This document shows positions 9,742 to 18,222 of a stretch of 64,000 nt of DNA, piece after piece. The notes beneath the pieces were generated by a model. That model saw only the letters and a program-made list of their open reading frames with translations. It was not told where the DNA came from and ran no database searches. Where the stretch lies: NCBI RefSeq assembly GCF_024362785.1, contig NZ_CP093301.1, positions 1,488,001 to 1,552,000 on the forward strand, in the 5' to 3' direction. The DNA is from Evansella sp. LMS18 (GTDB lineage: Bacteria; Bacillota; Bacilli; Bacillales; Salisediminibacteriaceae). How positions within the stretch are numbered: the first letter of the stretch is position 1; each line of letters opens with the position of its first letter. Both the position numbers and the translations under genes were made by a program.

Positions 9742-11276
9742 GCTTCTTCCCTCCCGCTTTCGGTCATATAGGTCATTAGTTTTTCCTGATCTGCTTCTTC
9801 TGCTGAAATTTCTCCAGTAATCCGTCCTTCATTTATGGTGTAAATTCTGTCACATATACCGAGAAGTTCTGGCAGTTCAGATGAAATAACAATGATTGAT
9901 TTCCCTGACTCCGCCAGTGAATTGATAATTTTATAGATTTCAAACTTAGCGCCAACATCAATGCCCCGTGTTGGTTCATCAAGAATTAATACTTCAGGTT
10001 CAGCGTTAAGCCATTTTCCCAGAACAACTTTCTGCTGGTTACCACCGCTTAAGTTTCCTGTGCTTTGTTCTATCGTCGGTGTTTTTATATTCATTTTTTG
10101 CCTTAAATCCTCAGCAACCTTTACTTCCTTATGAAGATCCAGCAGATTTTTTGATGTAATGGAACTCAGATTTGCAAGAGTAAGATTCTTACGGACACTG
10201 TCCATAAGGATGAGCCCGTATTCTTTTCTGTTTTCAGAGACGTAGGCAAGCCCGTTATCAATAGCTTTGTCCACTGTTTTTACATTGATTTCCTTGCCTT
10301 CTTTATAAACCGTACCGGTGATTTTTTTACCATAAGAACGGCCGAACACACTCATTGCAAACTCGGTCCGCCCAGCGCCCATCAGGCCGGCCATACCAAC
10401 AACTTCACCTTTTCGGACATTCATATGTATATCTTTTAAAATCTGTCTGCCCGCATCCAGGGGGTGGAACGCATTCCAGTCCTTCACTTCAAAGTAGATA
10501 TCGCCGATTTCCGCACTTCTTTCCGGATAAAGATTTGCCAGATCACGTCCAACCATTCCTTTGATGATCTTTGCCTCGGTCACTTCATCCTTCTCCATGG
10601 ACATAGAGCTTACCGTCTGTCCATCACGGAGAATTGTAATATGGTCTGCAATAGACAGGAGCTCTTTCAGTTTGTGGGAAATAAGAATCGAGGTCATCCC
10701 CTGCCCCTGAAACTCTTTAAGCAGCCTCAGCAAGTTAGCGCTGTCTTCTTCATTTAAAGAAGCAGTAGGTTCGTCGAGAATAAGAAGTTCTACGTCTTTC
10801 GATAAAGCCTTGGCTATCTCTACCAGTTGCTGCTGGCCGACACCAATGTTTTTGATTTTTTCCTGGGGATTTATATTTAAACCAACCTTTTTTAATAGCT
10901 CAGTAGTTTTCAAAATTGTTTCGTTCCAGTTAATAATTCCTCTTTCGGCTCTTTCATTGCCTAAAAATATATTTTCTGCAATTGATAATTCAGGGATTAA
11001 AGCCAGTTCCTGATGAATGATAACTATACCTTTTTCTTCACTTTCATTAATCGACTTAAATTCGCATAGTTCATCTCTGTAAAAAATCTCTCCGTCATAT
11101 GTTCCAAAAGGGTGAACCCCGCTTAACACTTTCATTAATGTGGATTTACCTGCACCATTTTCACCGATAAGCGCATGAATAGACCCTTGTTCAACTTGCA
11201 AATTAACATCGTCTAGTGCTTTTACACCCGGGAATGTCTTTGTTATATGCTTCATCTCCAGAATGAACCCGCTCAC
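9738..11276 (-). CDS. gguA: Sugar ABC transporter ATP-binding protein, GguA/AraG type
   Basis: A duplicated ATPase energising the arabinose importer. The first half has Walker [10 protein letters not shown], signature [14 protein letters not shown] and Walker [12 protein letters not shown]. The second half has a degenerate P-loop (GLMGAGRTE), [15 protein letters not shown] and [15 protein letters not shown], as usual in this family. A TTG opens the frame at 11312, but GTG at 11276 is preferred. It gives [17 protein letters not shown], the normal N-terminus, and is preceded by AAGAAGGG at a somewhat long spacing of 10-11 bases. The final codons overlap the permease start. Confidence 0.92.
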   Translation of the reverse strand: MSGFILEMKHITKTFPGVKALDDVNLQVEQGSIHALIGENGAGKSTLMKVLSGVHPFGTYDGEIFYRDELCEFKSINESEEKGIVIIHQELALIPELSIAENIFLGNERAERGIINWNETILKTTELLKKVGLNINPQEKIKNIGVGQQQLVEIAKALSKDVELLILDEPTASLNEEDSANLLRLLKEFQGQGMTSILISHKLKELLSIADHITILRDGQTVSSMSMEKDEVTEAKIIKGMVGRDLANLYPERSAEIGDIYFEVKDWNAFHPLDAGRQILKDIHMNVRKGEVVGMAGLMGAGRTEFAMSVFGRSYGKKITGTVYKEGKEINVKTVDKAIDNGLAYVSENRKEYGLILMDSVRKNLTLANLSSITSKNLLDLHKEVKVAEDLRQKMNIKTPTIEQSTGNLSGGNQQKVVLGKWLNAEPEVLILDEPTRGIDVGAKFEIYKIINSLAESGKSIIVISSELPELLGICDRIYTINEGRITGEISAEEADQEKLMTYMTESGREEA

Positions 11277-11300
11277 ATTCTTCACACCCTTCTTAATTTC

Positions 11301-11341
11301 GTGAAAAGGCAATCCGGCAAGAATACCAGACTGCCTTTCAC
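11301..11341 (-). promoter_or_regulatory. Stem-loop between binding protein and ATPase genes
   Basis: GTGAAAGGCA pairs with TGCCTTTTCAC (one bulge), with further pairing inside, just after the binding-protein stop. There is no T-run. Such intra-operon hairpins commonly keep binding-protein mRNA more abundant than the downstream messages; that role here is inference. Confidence 0.5.
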
Positions 11342-11348
11342 AAGATCC

Positions 11349-12464
11349 TTACTCTAATTCTTCAGCATCATAGTAGCCGGTATCTACTAAAACTTCCTCG
11401 TAGTTATTAACATCTACAGAGATTGGCTCAAGAAGATAAGATGGCACTACCTTAGCGCCGTTGTCATATGTTTCCGTATCATTTACTTCAGGCTCTTCAC
11501 CGTTCAGTACAGCATCTGCCATGTTTACAGCCTGTCGTGCAAGTTCACGAGTATCTTTAAAAATTGTCTGTGTCTGATCACCGGAAATAATGTACTTAAT
11601 AGAACTCAACTCCGCATCCTGCCCTGTAATGATCGGCATTGGCTTGCTGTCAGTTCCGTATCCTACAGAGCTGAGAGACGAAGAAACACCACGGCTGATA
11701 CCATCAAACGGTGAATAAACCACATCGATGTCTTCATCTGAGTAATGAGCACTTAACAGGTTGTCCATACGTTCCTGAGCTAAAGAACCGTCCCAGCGAA
11801 GGGTTGCACCCTGCTCAAATTCTGTCTGTCCGCTTTTTACAACAAGCTGTCCGCCGTCAATATACGGATCAAGCACAGACATTGCACCATCCCAGAAGAA
11901 ATATGCGTTATTGTCATCCGGAGAACCTGCGAAAAGTTCAATATTGAAAGGACCTTCTTCTCCTTCATCAAGCCCAAGGCTTTCAACAATATAACTACCT
12001 TGCTGAACACCTACTTCAAAGTTATCGAATGTAGCATAATAGCTCACATGTTCACTGTTCATAATCAGACGGTCATATGCGATAACCGGAATATCAGAAG
12101 CTTCCGCCATTTCAAGTACGCTTGTTAGTGCTTCCCCATCAATGGAAGCGATTACAAGGAGATCCGCACCTTGAGTGATCATGTTTTCGATCTGGGCAAC
12201 CTGGTTCTCTACAACGTCTTCTCCATACTGCATATCAACTTCGTAACCAAGAGCTTCGAATTCTGCCGCCATATTTTCCCCATCACGAACCCAGCGCTCA
12301 GATGATTGAGTAGGAAGAGCAAGACCTACTTTATAGCCATTAGCCTCGGTATCTCCTCCGCCGTTGTTTGTACCTCCGTTTGCATCAGCATTTTCATCTC
12401 CGCCGCATGCAGCCATAGTGACCAGCATTGATACAGAAAAAAGAGACATCAATAATTTCTTCAT
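11349..12464 (-). CDS. Sugar ABC transporter substrate-binding lipoprotein (ChvE type)
   Basis: An extracytoplasmic sugar-binding protein of the periplasmic-binding-protein 4 fold, anchored as a lipoprotein. The signal peptide [14 protein letters not shown] ends in the lipobox TMAAC, followed by a G/N/D-rich linker and then [20 protein letters not shown]. The ATG at 12464 has an AAGGGGG site. The same frame runs 74 codons further upstream but has no suitable start or signal there. First gene of the gguAB-araDBA operon; AraR-like sites and a cre box lie upstream. Arabinose or a set of monosaccharides is the probable ligand. Confidence 0.92.
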   Translation of the reverse strand: MKKLLMSLFSVSMLVTMAACGGDENADANGGTNNGGGDTEANGYKVGLALPTQSSERWVRDGENMAAEFEALGYEVDMQYGEDVVENQVAQIENMITQGADLLVIASIDGEALTSVLEMAEASDIPVIAYDRLIMNSEHVSYYATFDNFEVGVQQGSYIVESLGLDEGEEGPFNIELFAGSPDDNNAYFFWDGAMSVLDPYIDGGQLVVKSGQTEFEQGATLRWDGSLAQERMDNLLSAHYSDEDIDVVYSPFDGISRGVSSSLSSVGYGTDSKPMPIITGQDAELSSIKYIISGDQTQTIFKDTRELARQAVNMADAVLNGEEPEVNDTETYDNGAKVVPSYLLEPISVDVNNYEEVLVDTGYYDAEELE

Positions 12465-12496
12465 TACCTGCTTCCCCCTTGAAATAATAGATTTAC

Positions 12497-12510
12497 AGAA
12501 AACGCTTACA
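12497..12510. promoter_or_regulatory. cre box (CcpA site) in the ara operon leader
   Basis: AGAAAACGCTTACA, or TGTAAGCGTTTTCT on the coding strand, fits the catabolite-responsive element pattern. It is 33 bp upstream of the binding-protein start, consistent with CcpA-dependent glucose repression. Confidence 0.65.
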
Positions 12511-12538
12511 TAATAAAAATTAAAAATACACCCCCTAA

Positions 12539-12553
12539 ACTTGTACGAACGTC
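12539..12553. promoter_or_regulatory. AraR operator-like half-palindrome
   Basis: ACTTGTACGAACGTC shares TTGTACG with the AraR-like sites at 4590 and 12690. It lies 75 bp upstream of the binding-protein start. One arm is degenerate. Confidence 0.45.
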
Positions 12554-12689
12554 CCAATGTATATTCTAGTGACGTTTGCAACTCGTCCGTATAAGATGAT
12601 AGTTCAATTATATTCCTATGTAGTCTAATAAACAATAGTTTTTTTATAAAATTATTAAGAATATTTAATAGTTTTATATATTTCACAAA

Positions 12690-12704
12690 AGTTGTACGTA
12701 TAGG
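12690..12704. promoter_or_regulatory. AraR operator upstream of the arabinose operon
   Basis: AGTTGTACGTATAGG is nearly identical to the site in front of araR. Together with the site at 12539, about 150 bp away, it could allow looping repression as described for B. subtilis AraR. The looping is inference. Confidence 0.6.
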
Positions 12705-12711
12705 TTGGTAC

Positions 12712-12741
12712 TGGTGCCTGTTACCACCTAGATAATCTTGT
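12712..12741 (-). repeat. REP-like element copy 3 (degenerate)
   Basis: GGTGCCTGTTACCACC followed by TAGATAATCTTGT matches the hairpin and joint of the element with a few substitutions. The GTGAAACA boxes are no longer recognisable. It lies next to the upstream AraR-like site and does not follow a gene end. Confidence 0.55.
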
Positions 12742-12854
12742 ATCCGGAAGTTGTTCGTTGTACTTCGGAAGCAATTCCATTAATATTTATTCAACCTTTT
12801 ATACCTCATAGGAAGAAGTCTTAGATACACTTTTCGCATTTTCCCCCTCCTGGT

Positions 12855-12968
12855 TGTGCAATCCACCTTCCAAATCGTGCGATCAAGGTCCAAATTTGTG
12901 CGAACAAACCTCCATCCTGTTCGTTCAAACCCAAATTTGTGCGAACAAACCTCCATCCTGTGCGAATT
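12855..12968 (+). repeat. 21-bp phased GTGCRA array 1
   Basis: Boxes GTGCAA, GTGCGA, GTGCGA, a decayed TCGTTC, GTGCGA and GTGCGA have their GC dinucleotides at 12858, 12879, 12900, (12921), 12941 and 12962, spacing 20-21 bp. Sequence between boxes varies. The array lies between the terminator of the Ycf46 operon and the upstream region of the ara operon. Confidence 0.75.
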
Positions 12969-12987
12969 GCCTCTCTAAGCCGCACAG

Positions 12988-13020
12988 AAAAGCAGGTGCC
13001 CCATGGACACCTGCATAAAA
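12988..13020 (-). terminator. Terminator of the Ycf46 operon
   Basis: GCAGGTG pairs with CACCTGC across a 9-base loop. On the minus strand a TTTTC tail follows, 50 bp after the last stop codon of the operon. Confidence 0.75.
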
Positions 13021-13033
13021 GTTGAACTCCAAA

Positions 13034-13069
13034 CGTGAAACATTCTCTGTCCGAGCGGTGACATACACC
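13034..13069 (+). repeat. REP-like element copy 4 (degenerate, touches a stop codon)
   Basis: CGTGAAACATTC is followed directly by CCGAGCGGTGACATACACC. The second GTGAAACA box is deleted and the hairpin is mutated. Its last base is the first base of the stop codon complement of the AAA+ gene (TAG on the minus strand). Confidence 0.65.
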
Positions 13070-14631
13070 TATACCAAAACATTCCTGGGGCCTTTTCTTC
13101 TCAGGCTGCTCGCCTGGTCCATTTGTGTCTCATCAAAGGCTTTTCCTGCTGGTACAGCTCTTTCCCGTCCCCATGTTCTGATCTGGTCAATCTGTTCCGG
13201 GCTCGTCTGGGAAAGTGGAACGACGTTTTCGAAGTAGTTAATAAAGGTTTCGTCAGTAATGGAATCATCGCCATTAATATATGCCTGTTTGACAACGTCC
13301 CTCACCGCTGCTTCCAGATCCGCTCCGGCAAAGCCGTCAGATATCTGTACAAGTCTCTCCATTAAATCTGCGTCAATTTCACGCTTCAATCCTTTTTTAA
13401 TATAGATACGGATAATTTCTTCACGTTCTTTTTTGTTCGGAAGGTCTACAAAGAACAATTCGTCGAAACGCCCGCGCCTGAGTAATTCCGGCGGAAGCTG
13501 GGAAACGTCGTTTGCAGTGGAAACAACAAATACACGTGCCAGGCTTTCCTGCAGCCAGTACAAAAACTGACCCACAAGCCTGGTGGATGTTCCCCCATCG
13601 CCACCGCCAGTTGCACCTGCAAGCCCCTTCTCGATTTCATCAATCCAGAGCACACAAGGAGCTACATGATCTGCAGTGGAAAGTGCTTCTTTTAATCTTC
13701 CTTCACTCTGCCCTAAGTACTGGCCGTGAATTGTCGAGAGATCTAACCGATACAAAGGCAAGTTCCACTGGGACGCAATCGCTTTTGCTGAGAGGGATTT
13801 ACCGCAGCCTGGAACACCCACCAGCAAAATACCCCGGGGCGGGCGGATTCCCCGGTCCCGCAGATCTGCAGTAAGCAGCTTTTCATTAGCCCCGAGCCAC
13901 TTTTTCAGCCCTTCCAGTCCGCCTACCTGGTAATCCTCTCTTACATGGACTCTTTCAATACCAGATATATCTGCAAAAATACGGTCTTTTGCATGCATCA
14001 GTTCTTTAAGGTCTTCATTTCGGATAGCTCCGTTTGCGAGCAAAGTCGCAATGACGTTTTCCGCCTCTATCTGGGAGATCCCAGCCAGTATCGCAGCAGC
14101 TTTTTTCTCTTCTTCTTCTCCCCACTCAATTGGAAATTCACCACGGTATGGGTGGATCTGATCCTGAATCAGTTCCAGCATTTCGTCTTCATTCGGCGGA
14201 GCAAGAGTGATGGACATTCCCAGCCGTTGCAGCGGCCCCCAGACTGAGTTGTTTGTTATAACAACGATACTGCCCCCTGTCTCTGTTGCAAACATCGCAA
14301 GGTCCTGGAACTGCCTTGCTGTCGGCGTATCATCTTCAAGATCCTGGACTTCGGTAAAAATAAAAGTCAGGTTCTGCTGCTGGGCGATTCTCTGATTGGC
14401 AAAGTCCAATCCTCCCATGATGGAGCGGTCATCATTTACAAGCCTGTTTGAAACAATATCCCTTGTACCTTGGGAAATCGTATGAAAAAACACGGAAATA
14501 TTATGTTTATTAGCAAGCTGTGCAGCAATTTCCAAAGCCCTGGAGCGCTCAGATGTGCGTATAGAAATAAAAGGAATTCTCGCCTTTAAATAGCTTTCCA
14601 GTGTATTTAAACAAGTTTTTAAGTCATTCAT
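13069..14631 (-). CDS. AAA+ ATPase of the Ycf46 type
   Basis: A 520-residue ATPase resembling Ycf46 of plastids and cyanobacteria. An N-terminal degenerate RecA-like region (~1-150) precedes a full AAA+ module: Walker A GVPGCGKS (272-279), Walker B VLWIDEI (327-333), a sensor-1-like VVSTANDVSQLP, an arginine-finger-like LLRRGRFDELFF (~384-394), and a C-terminal helical lid. It is probably a hexameric remodelling ATPase in the cytosol; its target is unknown. The ATG overlaps the preceding stop as ATGA, so translation is coupled. It is the last gene of a five-gene operon whose other members I cannot assign, which suggests they are its substrates or adaptors. Confidence 0.85.
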   Translation of the reverse strand: MNDLKTCLNTLESYLKARIPFISIRTSERSRALEIAAQLANKHNISVFFHTISQGTRDIVSNRLVNDDRSIMGGLDFANQRIAQQQNLTFIFTEVQDLEDDTPTARQFQDLAMFATETGGSIVVITNNSVWGPLQRLGMSITLAPPNEDEMLELIQDQIHPYRGEFPIEWGEEEEKKAAAILAGISQIEAENVIATLLANGAIRNEDLKELMHAKDRIFADISGIERVHVREDYQVGGLEGLKKWLGANEKLLTADLRDRGIRPPRGILLVGVPGCGKSLSAKAIASQWNLPLYRLDLSTIHGQYLGQSEGRLKEALSTADHVAPCVLWIDEIEKGLAGATGGGDGGTSTRLVGQFLYWLQESLARVFVVSTANDVSQLPPELLRRGRFDELFFVDLPNKKEREEIIRIYIKKGLKREIDADLMERLVQISDGFAGADLEAAVRDVVKQAYINGDDSITDETFINYFENVVPLSQTSPEQIDQIRTWGRERAVPAGKAFDETQMDQASSLRRKGPRNVLV

Positions 14632-15182
14632 GTAATAATCACTCGTCTCTTAGATGATCTGAATCCGGTTCCTCTTTGCGGCGAGGAAGATGCATTGTCA
14701 TTATTAGCAGTGTCCAAATACGTGTGCTCAACTTTGTCAAACTGAGTTATTGCGTTGTTTTTTATTAGCATTCGTAATCTGCCTGTACGGTCCGTTTTCG
14801 CACTATCCATCATTGACTGCTCTGTGCTCTTAGCATAATCCTTTAATATGCTGCCCATCGATTCCCTCACATTCTCCGGGAAAGCATCCAGCTGAGCAAC
14901 ACGGTTCATCAGTGCCAGCCGCTTTCTCGCAGATAACAGGGCTTTAACGATTCTGGCTTCATCGCCATTGGAACGATCCAGCTCTTTTTGCATACGGTCC
15001 GCAGATTCATTCAGCCTGTGTTTAATAGTTTCGTAGAGAGCATCCGTCAGTCTTTCAGCCACACCTCTTGTCCACTCGATGGAGCCTTGTTCCATTACAA
15101 GGATGGTCTGCTCATCGTTCGTGCCTTCTTTTAAGCTGTCAAAACAATTTATCCACTCAGCATAGCTTTTTGGTGGTCTCAT
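14628..15182 (-). CDS. Unknown helical protein, 184 aa, in the Ycf46 operon
   Basis: I do not recognise this family. It is soluble and mostly helical. Residues ~35-135 are rich in heptad-like patterns (RLTDALYETIKHRLNE, MQKELDRSN). A polar, serine- and asparagine-rich tail (~155-175) ends in a basic stretch with RSSKRRVIIT. Both ends overlap neighbours by ATGA junctions: the 62-residue gene upstream and the AAA+ gene downstream. That implies tightly coupled synthesis and perhaps a complex with the ATPase. Confidence 0.75.
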   Translation of the reverse strand: MRPPKSYAEWINCFDSLKEGTNDEQTILVMEQGSIEWTRGVAERLTDALYETIKHRLNESADRMQKELDRSNGDEARIVKALLSARKRLALMNRVAQLDAFPENVRESMGSILKDYAKSTEQSMMDSAKTDRTGRLRMLIKNNAITQFDKVEHTYLDTANNDNASSSPQRGTGFRSSKRRVIIT

Positions 15183-15367
15183 AGAAGCTTCGAGCTCCTT
15201 CTTTTCACAAGGGTTGATGGCGGCTTAAGATCCCAGGCAGGAAATTGAGTTGCAAGTGCCTCATTCACTGTTTGCTTTTCAATCTCTTCCATTTTCTTAT
15301 GAAACTTATTATCTTCATTGCTTTTATTCCTGTTTAACAGAGCTCCCTGATTGTCATTCTGGCTCAT
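15179..15367 (-). CDS. Unknown small protein, 62 aa, in the Ycf46 operon
   Basis: A small, charged and probably partly disordered protein (MSQNDNQGALLNRNKSNED) without recognisable motifs. A TTG five codons earlier opens the frame, but ATG at 15367 is chosen, with GGAGGG placed correctly before it. The stop overlaps the start of the 184-residue gene (ATGA). Its position between the membrane protein and the 184-residue protein, with coupled translation, argues that it is a real gene. Confidence 0.65.
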   Translation of the reverse strand: MSQNDNQGALLNRNKSNEDNKFHKKMEEIEKQTVNEALATQFPAWDLKPPSTLVKRRSSKLL

Positions 15368-15386
15368 TTTAATACCCTCCAATTAT

Positions 15387-17084
15387 TTATTTTACTACTG
15401 CACGCGCGGTATCAAAACTGGAAAATGAATATTGTTCCGGCGAAATACTTTCTAAGAATTCTGTTACAATAACAGCATTTTCGTCCTCTTCTTTGTACTC
15501 TTTACGGTAATCAACTACTTCTGCCAGACAGGCTCTTAAAATCTCTCTGCTGTTAGAGAGTAAATTATCAAATTCTGCAATAATACTGTCTTTCCTTGTT
15601 TGCAAGTTTTTCTTGCCTAAATAAAAGTAAATAAAACAGAATGCCGCAAGTACAAATAAAAAGGTTGTGCCAAAACCTAAGAATGTAAAAACTACACCGC
15701 CGGCTAAAGCAGCCCAGTGCTTCAAATCAAGCTTTACTTTAGAGAGGGCCTCATCACAACGGTTAACCATATAAGTTTCCAGAGAGCCAGTTAATTCCCC
15801 TTCATTAGACCCGTCTTCTGTTTTTCCCTGCCACTGATTAATGGATAAATCCACCTGTAAAGGAATTCCTGCACGGTTTTCGGCGGTAATATCATCATGA
15901 GCCGTTTTAATCCAATCTTTTGACAAAGCGATGGAAAATTTCTGTGTAGCTATCGAGGCATTGGACATATCCGGGTGCATCGCGAAGTTTGTAAGCAGTT
16001 GTGTGAAGCTGACTCGCTTCTCCGTTGTCTTTTCATTATCAAACAGCTGCTGTGCCCTGGATTTATCACCATTTTCCTGAATGGTTAACGACAATAATCG
16101 TTCCTCACTTCTAAGCGGCAACTCTTCTTCATCGAATTTCGAAACAAGGGTATCTAGCAATGCATCAACAGCAAATGCTATGTTTTTAGCAGGAGAAACT
16201 TCTTTTTGAAAAATATCATTAAAGTACTCCCCAATGATCTTATGAAGTTTAGCCCCTTCAAGGGAAGATTGAAGTCCGCTCCATGTAGGGCTGTATTTAC
16301 GTAAAAACGGGTATGACTCATCATCCAGCTTAGGCAGCCTGGACTCGAGAGCTGTTTTCCACTGCTCATGCTGCTCTTCCACAAATCCCGTCTTTTGTGA
16401 TAATTCATCGATCCAGGCACTGATTTTTTTACCAGTTTTTGCCCTTGCGTCAGGACCGAAAATTCCGTTAGTAAATCCGTCAATTAATATAACAATCTCT
16501 CTTTCCAGATTGTGTGGATCCTGGAGGCCAAAATAACGGTCAAGCCACTCGCGGCTGGATTTATACCTTGCACCTCTTCGTGTTACAAGCGCAAAAAATA
16601 AAGAAGTTTTCTCATCATTTCTTCTGATTGCTTCTCTCATTGCCTTCTCCGCCAGTTCTTCATTGTCATTCAGCCAGGCAGATAAAGCGATAAGACACGG
16701 AGCCAGCCAGTAACGGGGAGCAGAGAGCATTTGCTCTTCTGATGAATTCGCAATCGTTTCTTTTTTAACCAGACTTACGTCGACCGCCTGAAGAATACCA
16801 GTCACCCGTCTTCTTACATCGCCATAATGACCGAAGTTTGTTTCAAGTTCCTGTCTTACTTTTACAAGTCTTGTTTCAGACAATTGCACGTTTTTCTCTA
16901 ACTGGTCTTTCCTTACAAATTCCTGAAACTCTGCGATTAAGTTTTCAAGAGTTGCACGGGCCTCGTGCACTTCTGCATTTACATGGTTAACCTGGTCGGA
17001 AACAACTCCAATATTGTCATTCAGCGTGTTTATATTGTTTTCAAGTCTGCTAAGGTCTGCTGTATGTATAACACGTTCTGACAT
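15387..17084 (-). CDS. Coiled-coil membrane-anchored protein, 565 aa, in the Ycf46 operon
   Basis: I do not recognise this family. Residues ~8-85 form a long coiled coil (LENNINTLNDNIGVVSDQV). A central region (~115-450) is helical and soluble, with a repeat-like stretch around YWLAPCLIALSAWLNDNEE. Residues ~456-490 are strongly hydrophobic, broken near the middle, so either a membrane hairpin or one long transmembrane helix. About 75 charged helical residues follow. There is no signal peptide. Both long domains may lie in the cytosol with a membrane-inserted hairpin between them. It is the largest product of the operon and a plausible scaffold for the AAA+ ATPase. Confidence 0.8.
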   Translation of the reverse strand: MSERVIHTADLSRLENNINTLNDNIGVVSDQVNHVNAEVHEARATLENLIAEFQEFVRKDQLEKNVQLSETRLVKVRQELETNFGHYGDVRRRVTGILQAVDVSLVKKETIANSSEEQMLSAPRYWLAPCLIALSAWLNDNEELAEKAMREAIRRNDEKTSLFFALVTRRGARYKSSREWLDRYFGLQDPHNLEREIVILIDGFTNGIFGPDARAKTGKKISAWIDELSQKTGFVEEQHEQWKTALESRLPKLDDESYPFLRKYSPTWSGLQSSLEGAKLHKIIGEYFNDIFQKEVSPAKNIAFAVDALLDTLVSKFDEEELPLRSEERLLSLTIQENGDKSRAQQLFDNEKTTEKRVSFTQLLTNFAMHPDMSNASIATQKFSIALSKDWIKTAHDDITAENRAGIPLQVDLSINQWQGKTEDGSNEGELTGSLETYMVNRCDEALSKVKLDLKHWAALAGGVVFTFLGFGTTFLFVLAAFCFIYFYLGKKNLQTRKDSIIAEFDNLLSNSREILRACLAEVVDYRKEYKEEDENAVIVTEFLESISPEQYSFSSFDTARAVVK

Positions 17085-17088
17085 GTAA

Positions 17089-17574
17089 TCACCCCTTAAT
17101 TATTGACACATCTCCCCGCAAGTTAACTGCGCGAAGTGTGTCTGTATAAACTTCGATAAACTCATAGCCTGGATGTAACGCGAGACTCTTCCCCCGCGCC
17201 AGTTCTGTCGGGACACCTTCTCCCTTTTTATAATGCCGGATGATATCTAATTTAGTATCAAGTGTATGAACATCGTATTCGTTCCCAAGATAACATTTTG
17301 CGATAATGCCGATTGGGAACTGATAGGGCTGGAGATCAGGAAATTCATTTTTAATTTCCTGAATTAGCTGGGCCACCTCGCCGTGCTTGCATTGAACCCC
17401 GCCTGCATCGAGCTTCGCCATTGCTTCAACATATGTATGTGATCTTTTCTGGCGTAACCGTTTGTCAAGGGAAAGCCCGGTATACTCCACCATTGTCCTC
17501 GTTTCCACACTGGAATCAACCTTGACATTAACTTTGCTGTTAGTTTGTGTGTTCAGTAACGGCCTTCTCCTCAT
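17089..17574 (-). CDS. Unknown protein, 161 aa, first gene of the Ycf46 operon
   Basis: I do not recognise this family. The first ~30 residues are basic and polar (MRRRPLLNTQTNSKVNV). The rest looks like a compact alpha/beta domain with a single conserved-looking CKHGEVAQLIQEI segment and the C-terminal GYEFIEVYTDTLRAV. The AAGGAGAAGGTGAG leader gives an unambiguous ATG. Its stop is 4 bp from the start of the coiled-coil gene. It may be an adaptor or regulatory subunit; nothing in the sequence decides this. Confidence 0.75.
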   Translation of the reverse strand: MRRRPLLNTQTNSKVNVKVDSSVETRTMVEYTGLSLDKRLRQKRSHTYVEAMAKLDAGGVQCKHGEVAQLIQEIKNEFPDLQPYQFPIGIIAKCYLGNEYDVHTLDTKLDIIRHYKKGEGVPTELARGKSLALHPGYEFIEVYTDTLRAVNLRGDVSIIKG

Positions 17575-17867
17575 CTCACCTTCTCCTTAGGACTCGTATT
17601 TTTTCACAGTCGTTCAAGTTTCCTGAGTGCATCCATCCGGGGGTCTCCAGGAAATGAGAGCTTATTCCTGTGAACTTCCTCCCTATTACACTCTATCTGC
17701 GCTTCCAGTTCGTTACTTCCCTCCTAGTTTTGTGAATTAATTCGTAGTACAAAATAATTATATATGAACCTATAATACCAAATTATTGTTATAATTTGTC
17801 TTAAAAATTGTATATTTTTTCACTTTTTTCTAACTAAATGCTTTGCCGTGTAAAATTAGTTATTTAG

Positions 17868-18095
17868 GAAGGAACGGGAGGACAGAAGGACGCTCTTTCG
17901 TTACTTCTTTCCGGTGTTGATACCTTCATTGGAGTGCAAGAAGACTTTGCTCTACCAGAATCAGAGCTATGCAACACCCTGTACCTAATTCAGCATCAAG
18001 ATTACACAAGATTAATGAAAAGACAGACTGCCTCTAACGATAGTCTGCCTGAAGATCAGCATAATTTCTCTGCATTATTATCGTCCATGTATTAG
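17868..18095 (+). pseudogene. Open frame without start codon ending at a terminator
   Basis: This 648-bp gap between operons holds one plus-strand frame open for 75 codons with a protein-like reading (for example SGVDTFIGVQEDFALPE and QDYTRLMKRQ). It is closed by TAG inside a strong plus-strand terminator stem. No ATG, GTG or TTG stands at its beginning, so it looks like the 3' remnant of a deleted gene. The alternative is a small RNA ending at the terminator. The AT-rich left part, 17740-17850, probably carries the promoter of the Ycf46 operon, but I could not fix its boxes. Confidence 0.35.
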
Positions 18096-18116
18096 TAATT
18101 GGACGATAATTTTTTC
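18077..18116 (+). terminator. Rho-independent terminator (plus strand)
   Basis: ATTATCGTCCA pairs perfectly with TGGACGATAAT across 12 bases and is followed by a T-run. No complete plus-strand gene precedes it, which supports a decayed gene or an RNA here. Confidence 0.75.
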
Positions 18117-18222
18117 CCCTTGAATATGATTAAATATATAGTGAGCCAGCGTTTTCCTCTCCTTTTGCTGGGATTGAGCCTGGAAGTTCTGTAATAGGTA
18201 TTTACTATACCAGGCACCGCTA

